A DNA stretch of 64,000 bases from Phallus indusiatus (Eukaryota; Basidiomycota; Agaricomycetes; Phallales; Phallaceae). The stretch spans positions 62,001-126,000 of the forward strand of contig JAQFWX010000098.1 of the NCBI GenBank assembly GCA_027605045.1. The letters are read 5' to 3'. A program made the position numbers and the translations under genes. Below the pieces are notes generated by a model. It had not been told where the DNA came from and did not search any database. It was given only the letters and a program-made list of their open reading frames with translations. The first letter of the stretch is position 1, and each line of letters starts with the position of its first letter. This document shows, piece by piece, positions 1 through 10,507 of this stretch.

Positions 1-161
1 GTAGATAGAGCACCTGAGCGCTATTGGACAGAGATAGCTCACTCATGTATATAAGTACTACTGTGCGCGCAAGTGTAGCTCCTTGCGCTATTATAGATTG
101 GACTACTGGGTTATAACGTCCGATCCTTAAGTCTAAACCACCGAACGATCGTGTCCTAACA
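1..161 (+). repeat. 3' remnant of an unclassified LTR-like repeat
   Basis: The segment ends in TCCTAACA, the same kind of CA-ended terminus as the LTR families in this window. A related stretch (GATCCTTAAGTCT followed by an ACGATC/ACAATCAT block) recurs near 36801-36838. The left end is outside the window, so neither its length nor its target duplication can be judged. Confidence 0.35.
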
Positions 162-493
162 CACACCTAGAGGAGAGAAAACCTAAGATCTATTGGGGGG
201 CAGCGACTAACTACTCACCTAGAGGAGGGAAAACCTAAGAGAACAAGCTTAGGTATCCCCCTCTAGGGAAAACGCATATAAGTACAGGATATGAGGCGCC
301 CGACTGATCCCCATGGGATCCGAGGAGATACAAACAGAAATCGAAAGAAATTGAAGAGATCGGGAAATCGAGAAAACGGTGAAAATAGTGGAAACGACAA
401 AATACGGGAAATGAGGGAAATCAAAGTGCGAGATGAAATCGAAAGAAATCGAAGAAGTCGAATAATAGGGCGAGGCGCTAGCGTACCGTAACA
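162..493 (+). mobile_element. Solo LTR, family A (5'-truncated)
   Basis: The sequence matches the family A copies at 10508-10859 and 33067-33817: two CTAGAGGAGGGAAAACCTAAG-type units, the hairpin around CTAAGAGAACAAGCTTAG, the CCATGGGATCCGAGG block, a purine-rich GAAATCGAA stretch, and the end CGTACCGTAACA. The first dozen or so bases (TGTTAGGGCAACTC) are missing, and the copy abuts the preceding LTR end. The open reading frames across it are frame shadows. Confidence 0.75.
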
Positions 494-1003
494 CCGGTTC
501 TGTCAATTACATAAGTAAATCACATGACTTGTTTTCAATAAACTGTAGATACAACTAATATATGACATCATTGATGATTTTATAGTCGGTTTCAATATTT
601 TGGAAACATTGTTGTCGCTTTCTTCAAAGGTTAGTCTTTTGTTTCACCTTGTATGAAGATTTGGACCTAAATTTTCAACAGATATAACAGTTTCAATGTC
701 TCATTATAATATACAATCTCATCTTATCAGCAATGGAGTTAGTTTAGATGTTTTAGACAATAAAGCCAATTCATGTACTGTCGGTTATGAACCTGTCCGC
801 CCCTCTTCTCAAATACAAGGAGACTATAGTTCTTTGACTATTCCCATTTTGCTGCCCTTGAAATCCCACAAAAGCAGTATATTATTTAATTATGGATTTA
901 TTCTCCTTAAACTTGAAAACTAGATCTCTTCAACCATTTCATCAATGGCACTTTGGAAATTTTATACACTTCTTTCATCTACAGAAATCTTGCTGTCATC
1001 AGA
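494..1003. other. Unassigned AT-rich spacer
   Basis: I see no recognisable gene or repeat here. A 75-codon open frame (696-923) has no recognisable domain and looks like chance or an old relic. Confidence 0.4.
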
Positions 1004-1851
1004 TGTCAAGTACCGATATCCGAGAACAGTAACAGATACTATAATGTATTTTAGTCGCTGAATATAATACCAATAACCGTCACCGTTGATCGACGGCAGT
1101 CAGGACTTGGCCTCAACCTATAAGAGGTTGTGCCGCGACAGTCTTCTTCAGGATTTGTCCTGACGTTCGTCAAGGACGCTTCTGATATGTGTGTTCCGAG
1201 CTTCGAGAGTCGCGAGCTGTATCTCATACTGAATGATATCAAGCTCAACAATAATGAAGAAAGCTACAAGATGTAACTCTCGGCAACGACAGATGGCTTC
1301 CGTCGCTGCACGTCTCGAGGGAAGATCTCGATGTTCAATGGTGAATAGAATAAGGGAGAGGAGAGTTTATTGAGATATTGAACTACGTTCGATATTAAGT
1401 CTGAAGAACTATCTATGTGTATGCTAGGGTTTATATACATGTCAGATAAATAATTCTAGCTCAGTTCGAAATAGATTCCGAACTTGAGAAATACAAACAA
1501 GTCGTGAGATTCGTAAGTTACATCAATATATGCAGGGTATGATGTCTCATGTGATGACCATGAGGTGTGCAGGGATGAGAGCTGTGCATACATGGACCTA
1601 CATTTGTCATCTATGATCTCATAACCGGAACGTGCGTGGAATATTCTAGAAAGGCCTATCTGCGGGTGTTCCAGGAGTTAAGAGAGACGGGTACGTCTCT
1701 ATTCGAGTTGTAAGGTTGATTGGGATGACTGAACACAATGGTCTTATTGTGAGTGATGTAAGCGAGATAAGATAATGGAGATAAACGGTAAATGATCGGA
1801 TATGGATTATGTAATGTTACCGGAAGTGATGTCATGAATCGGATCATGACA
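1004..1851 (+). mobile_element. Solo LTR, family B, with 5-bp target duplication
   Basis: This 848-bp element starts TGTCAAGTACCGATATCC and ends GATCATGACA (TG...CA termini). It is flanked on both sides by TCAGA (999-1003 and 1852-1856). The copy at 34873-36126 is also exactly 848 bp once its nested insertion and that insertion's duplication are removed. Size, termini and the 5-bp duplication fit a solo LTR left by recombination between the two LTRs of a retrotransposon. No internal coding region remains. Confidence 0.9.
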
Positions 1852-1856
1852 TCAGA

Positions 1857-2369
1857 CGATACTATGTATGTACCAGCTATCTGCATCATCAACTACAAAA
1901 TTGTGTTACATCGGATCACACAACCTCTCATTGCCTCTATCAACAAAATGTCACCACATTTTGATACTCGAAAAATGTATTCAATCACGCAGCATGATAT
2001 CAATTCCCATCCCAGGGACCCAGCATATGGCAAAGCCTGTCTCCATAAATTCAGCATTGACACCTGTAAAACACTATAATTACAGAAATGTGAAAAACTA
2101 GTCTTGCTTACGAGACAATATTTGGTTTGATAGCCCACTTCCATTTTCAGTTTGTCATAATCAAATTTTCCAGTAATCTCAAACACAATTCACTCCTACA
2201 ATACGTATTAGATCATGAAAAGCACAGCTTCTTACAACTTACATCGCATTTTTCATTCTAAACTGACAATTCTCCCCAGGTCCTAAAGCTGAACATGTGC
2301 TAAAGACCGAAGACCCGTTTTTGAATTGTCTAAAAAAAAGCACACATGTCGAAACTAGCCACAAAACTA
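1857..2369. other. Unassigned sequence downstream of the laccase relic
   Basis: Short open frames occur on both strands but none has a recognisable domain. It may be the old 3' flank of the laccase relic that follows on the minus strand. Confidence 0.3.
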
Positions 2370-4050
2370 TACATTTCAGACCAGCCTCTGCAAAAGAAGA
2401 ATCAGTGTCAAAGCACATGTCAGCTGAATAAAAACTGTCTCATACCCAAATGCCAGTCAATATGGTAGTGAATGAACTAAGATCCAGGATTATCAGTACA
2501 GAAACGAATACGGACAGGAACCTCAGAAGTGCCACCGCTGGAAACTGTGTCACAACAAGGAGGATTCACATAGTTGGGAGCGCCACCGGAAGCAGACTGG
2601 ATAAAGGCGTGTCCTGCTGTACCGATGAAAGCAACCTCAAGAGTCAACAATAGTATTAAAAGGCAACACCAATGTATGTTCATTTACATTGAACGTCACA
2701 TTAAGGAGAGAGATGATAAATAATCATAATTCAGCATAGAATGAAATAAAAGCCTACTTTTGATGGGTAAGAATTGTTGGAATTTGCAGTCTCGCGCGTC
2801 AACAGACGCACCCACAACAGTCCATTCCCATCTCGCCGTACCGGACTATTTTTCATTTATATTTTTCCACGGTCATTCTTCTTATATACTTTGTATTCGA
2901 TATTTGAGTACTTCAGTTGTTTCCCACAACTGAAGTGTACGTCTATTTTGTTCAGTCTCATTTATTATTCGTAGCTAATGTACCGTAGTTTACTTCGTTT
3001 ATTCAGGTACATTATATATTAGTTCAGTTGTTTCCCACAACTGAAGTTTTACTTCGTTTATTCAGATTCTAGAAGAATGATTTAAAGTGTTGAACTCAGA
3101 CTGCGAAGCGTCGGTCAAAAGACGTAGTCTTTTGTCCGGCGCTCCAGAACGCTATCATACACGCGTATGTAATCTATGTTAATAATAATGACGTGTAATT
3201 GTTGTACTCCAACATAAAGAGTGAGCACCGGTGGCGATTAATATTGAATATTGTTAATTAGCTACGAGAGGTATGAGTACCGGATGTATCAGCACTGAAG
3301 GTGAAGCTGAAAAGATAATCAGGAGGGTCGTCGCCACCTGGAGTGACCAGGTGAAGAACGGGTTAAATATGAACATTCAGCAATAGGCTATATCCATGAC
3401 CCAATTAACAATGCACAATCAAACCAGTTTCGTTGAATTGAACCGGTCCTGAAGCAAACACTTGGGAGCTAGTCACTGTAGTCGACTCACCTGAAGAAGC
3501 ACCACCATAGTGTAAAATAGCGCAAGTATTGTTGAGCTGAGAGAATGAATGGGCGAGAAATCGACAGAGCAAGGCTCCACAGCAATGCCTGTCGCAAGGG
3601 TCATCAGTGAACCCATAAAGTCAATTTATTATTAAGATACAAACCATCTGCTTTGATAACAGTCAAACGATCATGATGGTTTTGTATAGAAACGCTGATG
3701 AAGCCTTCGTTGAATGGAACCTGAGTCAGCGTTCTCCTCAAAATGATAGTGACCGTGCGTACCATTGGCAGACACTGAAACAAACCTCAGACGATATTAA
3801 AATTTGCCATGCTGGACATTGATTCTCGTTCGCGGGACAAGTTATCCGTTAACATAACGGCCTGTGCCGTTGATCAAACACGCATCGGGTACAGGTTCAG
3901 GACCACCAGCAAACCATGCGTCTAGTAATTATTCAGTCAGCGGATCCTTCATATGATACACATCAATAATGATAAAAAGGCTGATACCCTTATTAGCCAA
4001 TGTCCACTGCTGTGTAACGACCGCCGCTTCACCGGAGCCAGCGAGGGCCC
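2370..4050 (-). pseudogene. Laccase (multicopper oxidase) pseudogene split by a solo LTR
   Basis: Minus-strand translation, read from high to low coordinates, gives multicopper-oxidase blocks in the correct order. About 3830-3930 has PEPVPDACLINGTGRYVNG, then INVQHGK and YRLRFVSVSANGT. About 3650-3720 has LTVIKADG. Then come GIAVEP and NNTCAILHYGGASS (about 3490-3620). After the inserted LTR, 2477-2690 gives GHAFIQSASGG, NYVNPPCCDTVSSGG and IRFCTDNPGSW, the region before the copper-binding HCH motif of laccases. The expected HCHIDWH motif is replaced by VHSLPY followed by a stop. Family knowledge: laccases are secreted four-copper phenol oxidases used in lignin and pigment chemistry. Internal stops, frame changes, the broken copper-ligand motif and a 440-bp insertion show the copy is dead. 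The N-terminal domain was not found. Confidence 0.75.
2775..3214 (+). mobile_element. Solo LTR (TGTTGG...CCAACA) inside the laccase relic
   Basis: The 440-bp segment begins TGTTGGAATTTGCAG and ends TACTCCAACA, giving a TGTTGGA/TCCAACA inverted terminus typical of Copia-type LTRs. Internally it repeats CAGTTGTTTCCCACAACTGA twice (near 2913 and 3023), each a small hairpin. The flanking pentamers (AGAAT and TAAAG) do not match, so the duplication has decayed or a deletion followed insertion. Confidence 0.65.
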
Positions 4051-4174
4051 AGAGAGCAAAAGGTAATGATGACTTGGAGAATGGTTGGTGCGACTTTTGA
4101 AGGGCAGTGTACAGTCTTGCCGCTCACGATCCCATCGCCGGTGGATGATCAAAACAAAAACAACGCACGAACCT

Positions 4175-4567
4175 TCAATCCTGTGCTTCAGTATGCAGCG
4201 CCGACAGGCGTAATTGCACTGTGTGCCTGTATACTACTTCAGCACTGGATGTAATGTTCTCCACATCTGTCTCCTCAGCCGGTAAAGCAGTGTCGAACTC
4301 GAGAGTAGATACTGACAGTACTGAAGGCCCATTAACTTCTTCCGGTTTCTCACCGGTATCCACAGAATTGTCAACTTCGTCAGCCGGATTACCTGTGGCA
4401 TGGATATAGAAGTTATCAATAGTGATGTCAAGAAGGCGGCAAATGAATTCAACCTGTTGAATAGGATCTCCAGGTGAAGAAATGTCTTGATTTTCAAGTT
4501 TTGACAGAAAATTGAAGAGGATGTCGTTCAGTATTGCTTTGCCCTCTGACATTCCGATATCTATCAC
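4175..4567 (-). CDS. Hypothetical protein ORF (130 aa), possibly a relic
   Basis: The open frame starts MIDIGMSEGKAILND and ends LSALHTEAQD. It is acidic, with runs of Asp, Glu, Ser and Thr in the second half and a Leu/Phe-rich helix-like first third (ILNDILFNFLSKLEN). I recognise no domain, signal peptide or membrane segment. It lies directly upstream of the laccase relic on the same strand, but the residues do not resemble a multicopper oxidase N-terminus. It could be one exon of a dead or unrecognised gene. Confidence 0.3.
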   Translation of the reverse strand: MIDIGMSEGKAILNDILFNFLSKLENQDISSPGDPIQQVEFICRLLDITIDNFYIHATGNPADEVDNSVDTGEKPEEVNGPSVLSVSTLEFDTALPAEETDVENITSSAEVVYRHTVQLRLSALHTEAQD

Positions 4568-5156
4568 GTATTGAGAAACAATCAGAGATTTTAAAATGAG
4601 ATCGGAAATTAGCGAAATGTTGATACCATAAATTGGATAAGTTTCTGGGGGCTAATGGTATGCGATAGTTGTTGTGCGAATGCCACGAATCTTCCAGCAC
4701 GATTCAGCCTTACATGAAGTTACATCTGACTCATCCGGACCAGAAAAGAGCCAAAATATGCACGTTTCCACGTAGAGCATGACTGAGCACGAGTTTTCTT
4801 CATCATAAGTTCAATTTCAGGAAGGATGCTGTCCTATTCCGCGGTTTTCATTGTTGAGCGCGACGCGAAAAAGAATGGGGACCATAATATTATGTAACCC
4901 AGTCAATTGCGCTCGCGTCGTCTACGGTCTCAAAGCACACCTCACGAAATTTGTTTGCTGCAATTTCAATTCTCGTACCGGCTGCCAGGTTTTCTAGAAG
5001 TTGGAACTGTAGCCCATACTTATCCGGTGGTTTGCTCCAAGCCTCCTCCGGACTTTATTACGGGCTTGCGCCGAACCTACGTCACTGTGACCTCAAGCTT
5101 TGGTCCTGCCGCAAAGTCGGCCTACGCCTACCTCATACTAACTACTACTGGGCTCG
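4568..5156. other. Intergenic spacer upstream of the nuclease-like gene
   Basis: Short frames exist on both strands but no convincing exon. This stretch probably holds the promoter of the plus-strand gene that starts at 5157. Confidence 0.35.
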
Positions 5157-6382
5157 ATGGCGAAGAAACGCAAGTTATCGGACCTTACTTCACAAGAGAC
5201 AGAAATGTTCTTGAGTATGATTAATAAATTCAAGAACGATCTTGCCGAGGACGACGAGGAAGAGAAGTCGTTCATTGGGGCGTTGGAACACGTCATGGTC
5301 AAGCTGCAGGCTGTGAACGTAAGTCCTGAGACCTCTTTTTCGTTATTCGTGATTGATGTAGCTTCTGCTTGGATTAGCATGTTCCATTCTCGAGTGTAGA
5401 TGCCACCACGTTCATTAAGGCGAAGATCAAGCCTGGGCCGTTGACACTCCGATTGGACAAACTGGACGAGCTCGAAGCGTTGGGCCGACAAGAAGGGACC
5501 GATCCAAATCGACTGTCATATGCTATCACAAAGCAATTTATTGGGCTGATCCGTGCTCACGTTTCCTATGCTGTGAGTCCTCCAGTTTTATGCTCTGCCT
5601 TTATCCCGTTATTTACTATTTTTCAGACGGAGGCAGGTTGTCGTATTTTAGTGAATGCGATATTGTTGCATATTGTATCCAACCTGAGTGGCAGAGATAT
5701 CGATGTGAGCATCATTCCTGAATTCCGGATGCCAGCCACGAAGTTTGAAGAGGCAAATCTGTCCTTCGGTGGAGTTGTCGACTACCTGATCATCAAATGT
5801 CCCAAGGCCATGACCGGTAAATATGCTCTTCTCCTTTGCGCTTGATTACTACTAATAAAATATCCCCATGAAGAATTTATCCTTGACGAACCCACGGTCG
5901 CATTTGCTAACCCCGACATGGTTAAAGCCATCTCATCGAACATATACGAGGCCAAAAAAGATGGAGTACGGGCTGCAGTCCCTCAAGCAGCTATTGCCGC
6001 GGCCTCATATTGCCGGTCACACAAGTATGCCATACATATGCTTCCTCTTCTTGATAACGCTGCTAAAATAAGTCCTTCATAGACTCTCTACCTTCAGGGG
6101 TTGCGTCACTAGTGGTGAAAGCTGGGTATTTTTTGTCTACAACGAGATAGCCGGGGGAGAAGGCGGAAGTTGTTCAATATCGAAGGAGATAAAGATTGAC
6201 TCAGATGAGCGACTGGCGCAAATCATCGGTCTACTTAAAGATTGGGTAAGGGTATCACAGTTTCATGAGCTTGATCACACTTAACATTTTCGCTTCAGAT
6301 CATTCACTCAAGGGAATATGAGCAGAACTTTTTTTCGTATCTCGAACTTCCTGTCGATGTACCTGCGTCCGTCCACACCTGA
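5157..6382 (+). CDS. PD-(D/E)XK-nuclease-like hypothetical protein (agaricomycete family)
   Basis: Six exons, approximately 5157-5318, 5378-5572, 5627-5816, 5874-6024, 6098-6245 and 6299-6382, give 309 residues in one frame. The start is MAKKRKLSDLT and the end is PASVHT. The N-terminus is basic then acidic (DEEE). The middle carries VVDYLIIKC followed by NIYEAKKDGVRAAVPQAAIA; the E-x-K followed by a conserved Gln resembles the catalytic core of PD-(D/E)XK nucleases. RGCVTSGESWVFFVYNE-type sequence after it is, from memory, shared by many uncharacterised agaricomycete proteins. The assignment is inference from motif shape, and activity is unproven. The intron before exon 4 has a weak acceptor (CATGAAG). 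This is the only intact-looking gene in the left 37 kb. It is 515 bp upstream of a family B LTR. Confidence 0.6.
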
Positions 6383-6896
6383 TATCAAGTTCTTCAACAA
6401 CTGAATAACCTTGAGTTGGCGAATCATAGTTGTATGCGCTGTATTACAATTTAACAATCAATCGCGTTTTTTCTAACCATTTTGAGTCTCTTCCTCATTC
6501 ATTATTCCCGCATGATCATCTTCTGGGAGAATTTGGCGATTGTGAAGTGAGGGAACAAATAAAGTGTAAACTGAGACGCGAATGAACATGAAAAAGCGAC
6601 GAGAGAGCTTCAAATTTATAATGCTATAACACTGAAACTCCCTCAGATACAAACTCCTTCTTTTAAGTGTCCATTGACAAAGTGTTGGATGAAGAGTTAT
6701 ACCTATTACCTATGCCTTCCCATTAACAATTCTATCTTTTGCCTTCTGTCCTTTATCCTTCTCTATGTGTATCTTAGATACCTTATCCCCTCCTCCAGCT
6801 CATTTTTCAATGTTTCGCTCCTGGAACCCTACAATGGTCCTGCTGACAAGATCTCGCCAGCCCGTATTGACCTGGAGGAAGGATTTATTCCGGAAA
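6383..6896. other. Intergenic, no feature seen
   Basis: This is the 3' flank of the nuclease-like gene. Two overlapping open frames (6674-6947) run into the next LTR and look like chance. Confidence 0.4.
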
Positions 6897-8318
6897 TGTC
6901 AAGTACCGATATCCGGGAACGGCTATAGATACTATAATGTACTTTAGTCGCTGAATAGAATACTATTAACCGTCACCATTGGTCTAGTGTGGCCGCGGTT
7001 CGGTTTTCGGACCGAACCGAACCGAACCGAACCGAAAAAAAGACCGAAATGAACTGATTTATCAGTTCGGTTCGGTTCGGTCTTTCAAACGGTTCGGTTC
7101 GCGGTTCGGAAATTTTTGAAAAATTGCCGAACCGATAGGAACCATTTCGAACCGGTTCAGAAACCGAGTCACATATTGCTATATAACTGAGTCAAAATGG
7201 TGAATGTTGTCGTGATTTTTTTTTTATTTTGGCTCTAGAGAGCTCAAAAATTGCCCAAAATGGGAATAAAAAAATATGTCATAAATATTTTTCGAATATC
7301 TACAAGATAAGTTGGGCGCTTAAATAAGCGCCCGTGTTACATAAGCAAAAAAAGCTGTCCAAAATCATCTAAATTCATCGAAATCTAGAAAATTTCAAGT
7401 ACTATTGTGAACTGGTTCGAACCACTGAACCGAACCAATAAAAACCGAACCGAACCGAACCAATGTAAAACGGTTTGGTTCAGTGAAATTTCCCAAACTG
7501 AACCATCGGTTCGGTTTTCGGTTCAGCAAAAAGGGTCAAAAAACCGGACCGAACCGAACCGCGGCCACACTACATTGGTCGACGATAGTCAGGACTTGGC
7601 CTCAACCTATAAGAGGTTGTGCCGCGACAGTCTTCTTCAGGATTTGTCCTGACGTTCGTCACGAGCGTCGAGTTCGTCAAGGACGTTTTTGATATGTGTG
7701 TTCCGAGCTTCGAGAGCCGCGAGCTGTATCTCGTACTGAATGATATCAAGCTCGACAATAATGAAGAAAGCTTCAAGATGTAACTCTCAGCAACGATGGA
7801 TGGCTTCCGTCGCTGCAAGTCTCGAGGAATGATCTCGACGTTCAATGATGAATAGAATAGAGAAGGAGAGTTGTTATAGAGATATCGAACTATGTTCGAT
7901 ATTAAGTCTGAAGAACTATCTACGTGTATGCTAGGGTTTATATACACGTCAGATAAATAATTCTAGCTCAGTTTGAAATAGATTCCGAACTTGAGAAATA
8001 CAAACAAGTCGTGAGATTCTTAAGTTACATCAATATATGCAGGGTATGATGTCTCATGTGATGAACATGAGGTGTGCAGGGATAAGAGCTGTGCATACAT
8101 GGACCTACGTTTGTCATCTATGATCTCATAACCGGAACGTGCGTGGAATATTCTAGAAAGGCCTATCTGCGGGTGTTCCAGGAGTTAAGAGAGATGGGTA
8201 CGTCTCTATTCGAGTTGCAAGGTTGATTAGGATGACTGAACGCGATGGTCTTATCGTGAGTGACGTAAGCGAGATAAGATAACGGAGATGAACGATAAAT
8301 GATCAGATATGGATTATG
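6897..8318 (+). mobile_element. LTR family B copy, 3'-truncated, interrupted by a hAT MITE
   Basis: It begins TGTCAAGTACCGATATCC like the intact 848-bp copy and follows it to ATATGGATTATG, where a second hAT MITE starts. The last ~35 bases of the LTR, including GATCATGACA, are missing. The first hAT MITE (6985-7572) lies inside it with a clean duplication. Confidence 0.8.
6985..7572 (+). mobile_element. hAT-type MITE (family C), copy 1, 8-bp target duplication
   Basis: This 588-bp element starts TAGTGTGGCCGCGGTTCGG and ends CCGCGGCCACACTA. The 8-mer CATTGGTC flanks it exactly (6977-6984 and 7573-7580). Subterminal regions are arrays of GGTTCGGTTC/GAACCGAACC. A central palindrome GGGCGCTTAAATAAGCGCCC sits at 7314-7333. 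The 8-bp duplication and TAG... ends point to the hAT superfamily. It contains no transposase, so it is non-autonomous. Confidence 0.9.
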
Positions 8319-8901
8319 TAGTGTGGCCGCGGTTCAGTTCGGTCCGGTTTTTTGACCCTTTTTGCTGAACCGAAAACCGAACCGATGGTTCAGTTTGGGA
8401 AATTTCACTGAACCAAACCGTTTTACATTGGTTCGGTTCGGTTCGGTTTTTATTGGTTCGGTTCAGTGGTTCGAACCAGTTCACAATAGTACTTGAAATT
8501 TTCTAGATTTCGATGAATTTAGATGATTTTGGACAGCTTTTTTTGCTTATGTAACACGGGCGCTTATTTAAGCGCCCAACTTATCTTGTAGATATTCGAA
8601 AAATATTTATGACATATTTTTTTATTCCCATTTTGAGCAATTTTTGAGCTCTCTAGAGCCAAAATAAAAAAAAAATCACGACAAAATTCACTATTTTGAC
8701 CCAGTTATATGGCAATATGTGAATTGGTTTCTGAACCGGTTCGAAATGGTTCCTATCGGTTCAGCATTTTTTCAAAAATTTCCGAACCGTGAACCGAACC
8801 GTTTAAAAGACCGAACTGAACCGAACTGATAAATCGGTTCATTTCGGTCTTTTTTTCGGTTCAGTTCGGTTCGGTCCAAAAACCGAACTGCGGCCACACT
8901 A
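8319..8901 (-). mobile_element. hAT-type MITE (family C), copy 2, inverted
   Basis: It is the reverse complement of copy 1 over its whole length (583 bp), with the same TAGTGTGGCCGCGG ends, GGTTCGG arrays and central palindrome. The flanking 8-mers GGATTATG and CTCAAGCA differ. Left of it lies LTR B and right of it a gene-like fragment, so the junction is a rearrangement and not a clean insertion. Confidence 0.85.
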
Positions 8902-8910
8902 CTCAAGCAT

Positions 8911-9100
8911 ATGAGGACCATGCCATCTATTAAAACCAAGACTGTCGAACACGCTGTGAAGAAAGCCAAAGTTGAGAATGTGAGTCTTTAAAAACACATA
9001 TAGTTCTTAGTGGAAGGTGACACTACATAGGCTGACGGAATGACGACCAATTCATCGAAGAGACTCGCAGTCGACATGTCTCATCGGAGTTTCTCCTAGA
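8911..9100 (+). pseudogene. Short gene fragment (lysine-rich exon)
   Basis: An ATG-started exon (8911-8979) encodes MRTMPSIKTKTVEHAVKKAK followed by VEN, then a good donor GTGAGT. After CATAG, the next stretch reads ADGMTTNSSKRLAVDM and stops within about 20 codons. It looks like the first exon of a host gene cut off by the hAT junction on its left. The family is not recognised. Confidence 0.35.
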
Positions 9101-9122
9101 TGATGACAGAAAGTTGTGGGAT

Positions 9123-9216
9123 CTTAGGGAACCCTATGGAACCTCATGGAATATTGTGGAATCCTGTGGTATCTTGTGAACCCTTGTGGACTCTTGTGGA
9201 ATATTGTGGAACCTTG
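9123..9216 (+). repeat. Degenerate short tandem repeat
   Basis: About nine imperfect copies of a 10-11 bp unit of the form GGAAT/CC-YTGT (for example GGAATATTGTGGAATCCTGT) stand head to tail. It is a small minisatellite-like array with no coding potential. Confidence 0.6.
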
Positions 9217-9320
9217 CAGAAATGAAAATTTGAAAACAGATGAAGAATACAGCGGAATAAATTGAAAAGGAAAAAAAAAACTACAGGAAAAACTGGTATC
9301 TGGGGAATTATGGGTGCGAC

Positions 9321-9620
9321 TGTTACGGTACACCAGCACCTCGCCCGATTATTTGATCTTTTCGATTTCTTTCGATTTCATTTCGCACTTCAATTTCCCT
9401 CATTTTCCGTATTTCACCGTTTCCATTATTTTCGTCGGTTTCTCGATTTCTCGATCTCTTCGATTTACTCCAATTTCTGTTTGTATCTCCTCGGATCCCA
9501 TGGGGATCAGTCGGGCGCCTCATATCCTGTACTTATATGCGTTTTCCCTAGAGGGGGATACCTAAGCTTGTTCTCTTAGGTTTTCCCTCCTCTAGGTGTG
9601 TGCCCTGAGTTGCCCTAACA
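9321..9620 (-). mobile_element. Solo LTR, family A (minus)
   Basis: It runs TGTTACGGTACACC to GCCCTAACA, the reverse complement of the family A consensus, and is 300 bp with an internal deletion of one CTAGAGGAGGG unit. The flanks GCGAC and CCCTC do not match. Confidence 0.8.
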
Positions 9621-9907
9621 CCCTCTAGGTGAGTCTCAGTAAAAACGGGGGCTGAAAGATCGTCAGAACCAATCAGATATCGCCAAGGTTTGTCAGTGTC
9701 CATTGGCATTTGTCAGCGTCAGTACGTTCCATGCATTTCTAATCAGAAAATCTCAGTTGTAAGCGCACGGAAATAGCGGAGTTGCGTGGATTGATTGCTG
9801 GATCCAACTGGGGATAAGGATCTCAATGGGTTATACCTGCGGGTACGGGTACCTGTACCTGTGGGTATGACCGTAATCGTACTTGAGGAAGTCGTGAGGT
9901 TCGTTAG
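9621..9907. other. Unassigned sequence, possibly LTR-flank debris
   Basis: It contains TACGGGTACCTGTACCTGTGGG and the phrase GAAGTCGTGAGGTTCGTTAG. The latter recurs in altered form inside the family G LTR at about 25690. No gene is visible. Confidence 0.3.
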
Positions 9908-10501
9908 TGTCAAGAGCCGTGTTCCGCGTCTATCCTGGGTAAGTCCGGTCTAGTACGTAACACGTGCGTGTGGATAAAGAGAGTACGGAGAGTATGGGTG
10001 TGAGGGACTTGGCTTCAGCTTATATGCTGCGCCCACTCACCCTCAACTTCAGATATCCCTCAATTTCAGAGAACGGGAGAAGTACGTAGCTAGTATGCAC
10101 AAGCCCAACATCAAGTACGATGATGAACTTAGTTTGCCCAAGAGTGACTGGGACTTGATCTACACACAAGTCTGCAACTAAGTATGAGATGAGTATGCAG
10201 GGTATGAATAAGAACAGAGCCGGAACAGATGAGAGAGAAGAATAGATTTTTTTCTGACTGAGGACTCAGGAACCCCAGCTATGAAACTGGGACTTAAATA
10301 CATGAGTGTAAAATAACTACACTAAAAGGAGAAACAGATAAGAAAGGAATGGTGGTTTCTAGGATGGATAAAACAGGCAGGGTCCAGACTAACCAAACCC
10401 CTGGTTAGTCAGAAAGTTGAGCAGGCAGACTCCATTTGGAAATAGGCAGATCGGAGGGCTGTGCATGAAGTAGGGGGAGTACGAGACAAGTATGTGTGAC
10501 A
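9908..10501 (+). mobile_element. Solo LTR, family G copy 1
   Basis: The 594-bp segment starts TGTCAAGAGCC and ends GTATGTGTGACA. It shares the block GAGGGACTTGGCTTCAGC...TGCGCCCACTC with the 599-bp copy at 25313-25911. Flanks GTTAG and TACTT do not match. Similar lengths and TG...CA ends support an LTR. Confidence 0.6.
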
Positions 10502-10507
10502 TACTTG

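Noticed and set aside
7407..7692. Open reading frames inside the hAT MITEs (Asn/Arg/Thr/Glu-rich)
   Set aside because: They translate the GAACCGAACC repeat arrays and have no transposase motif.
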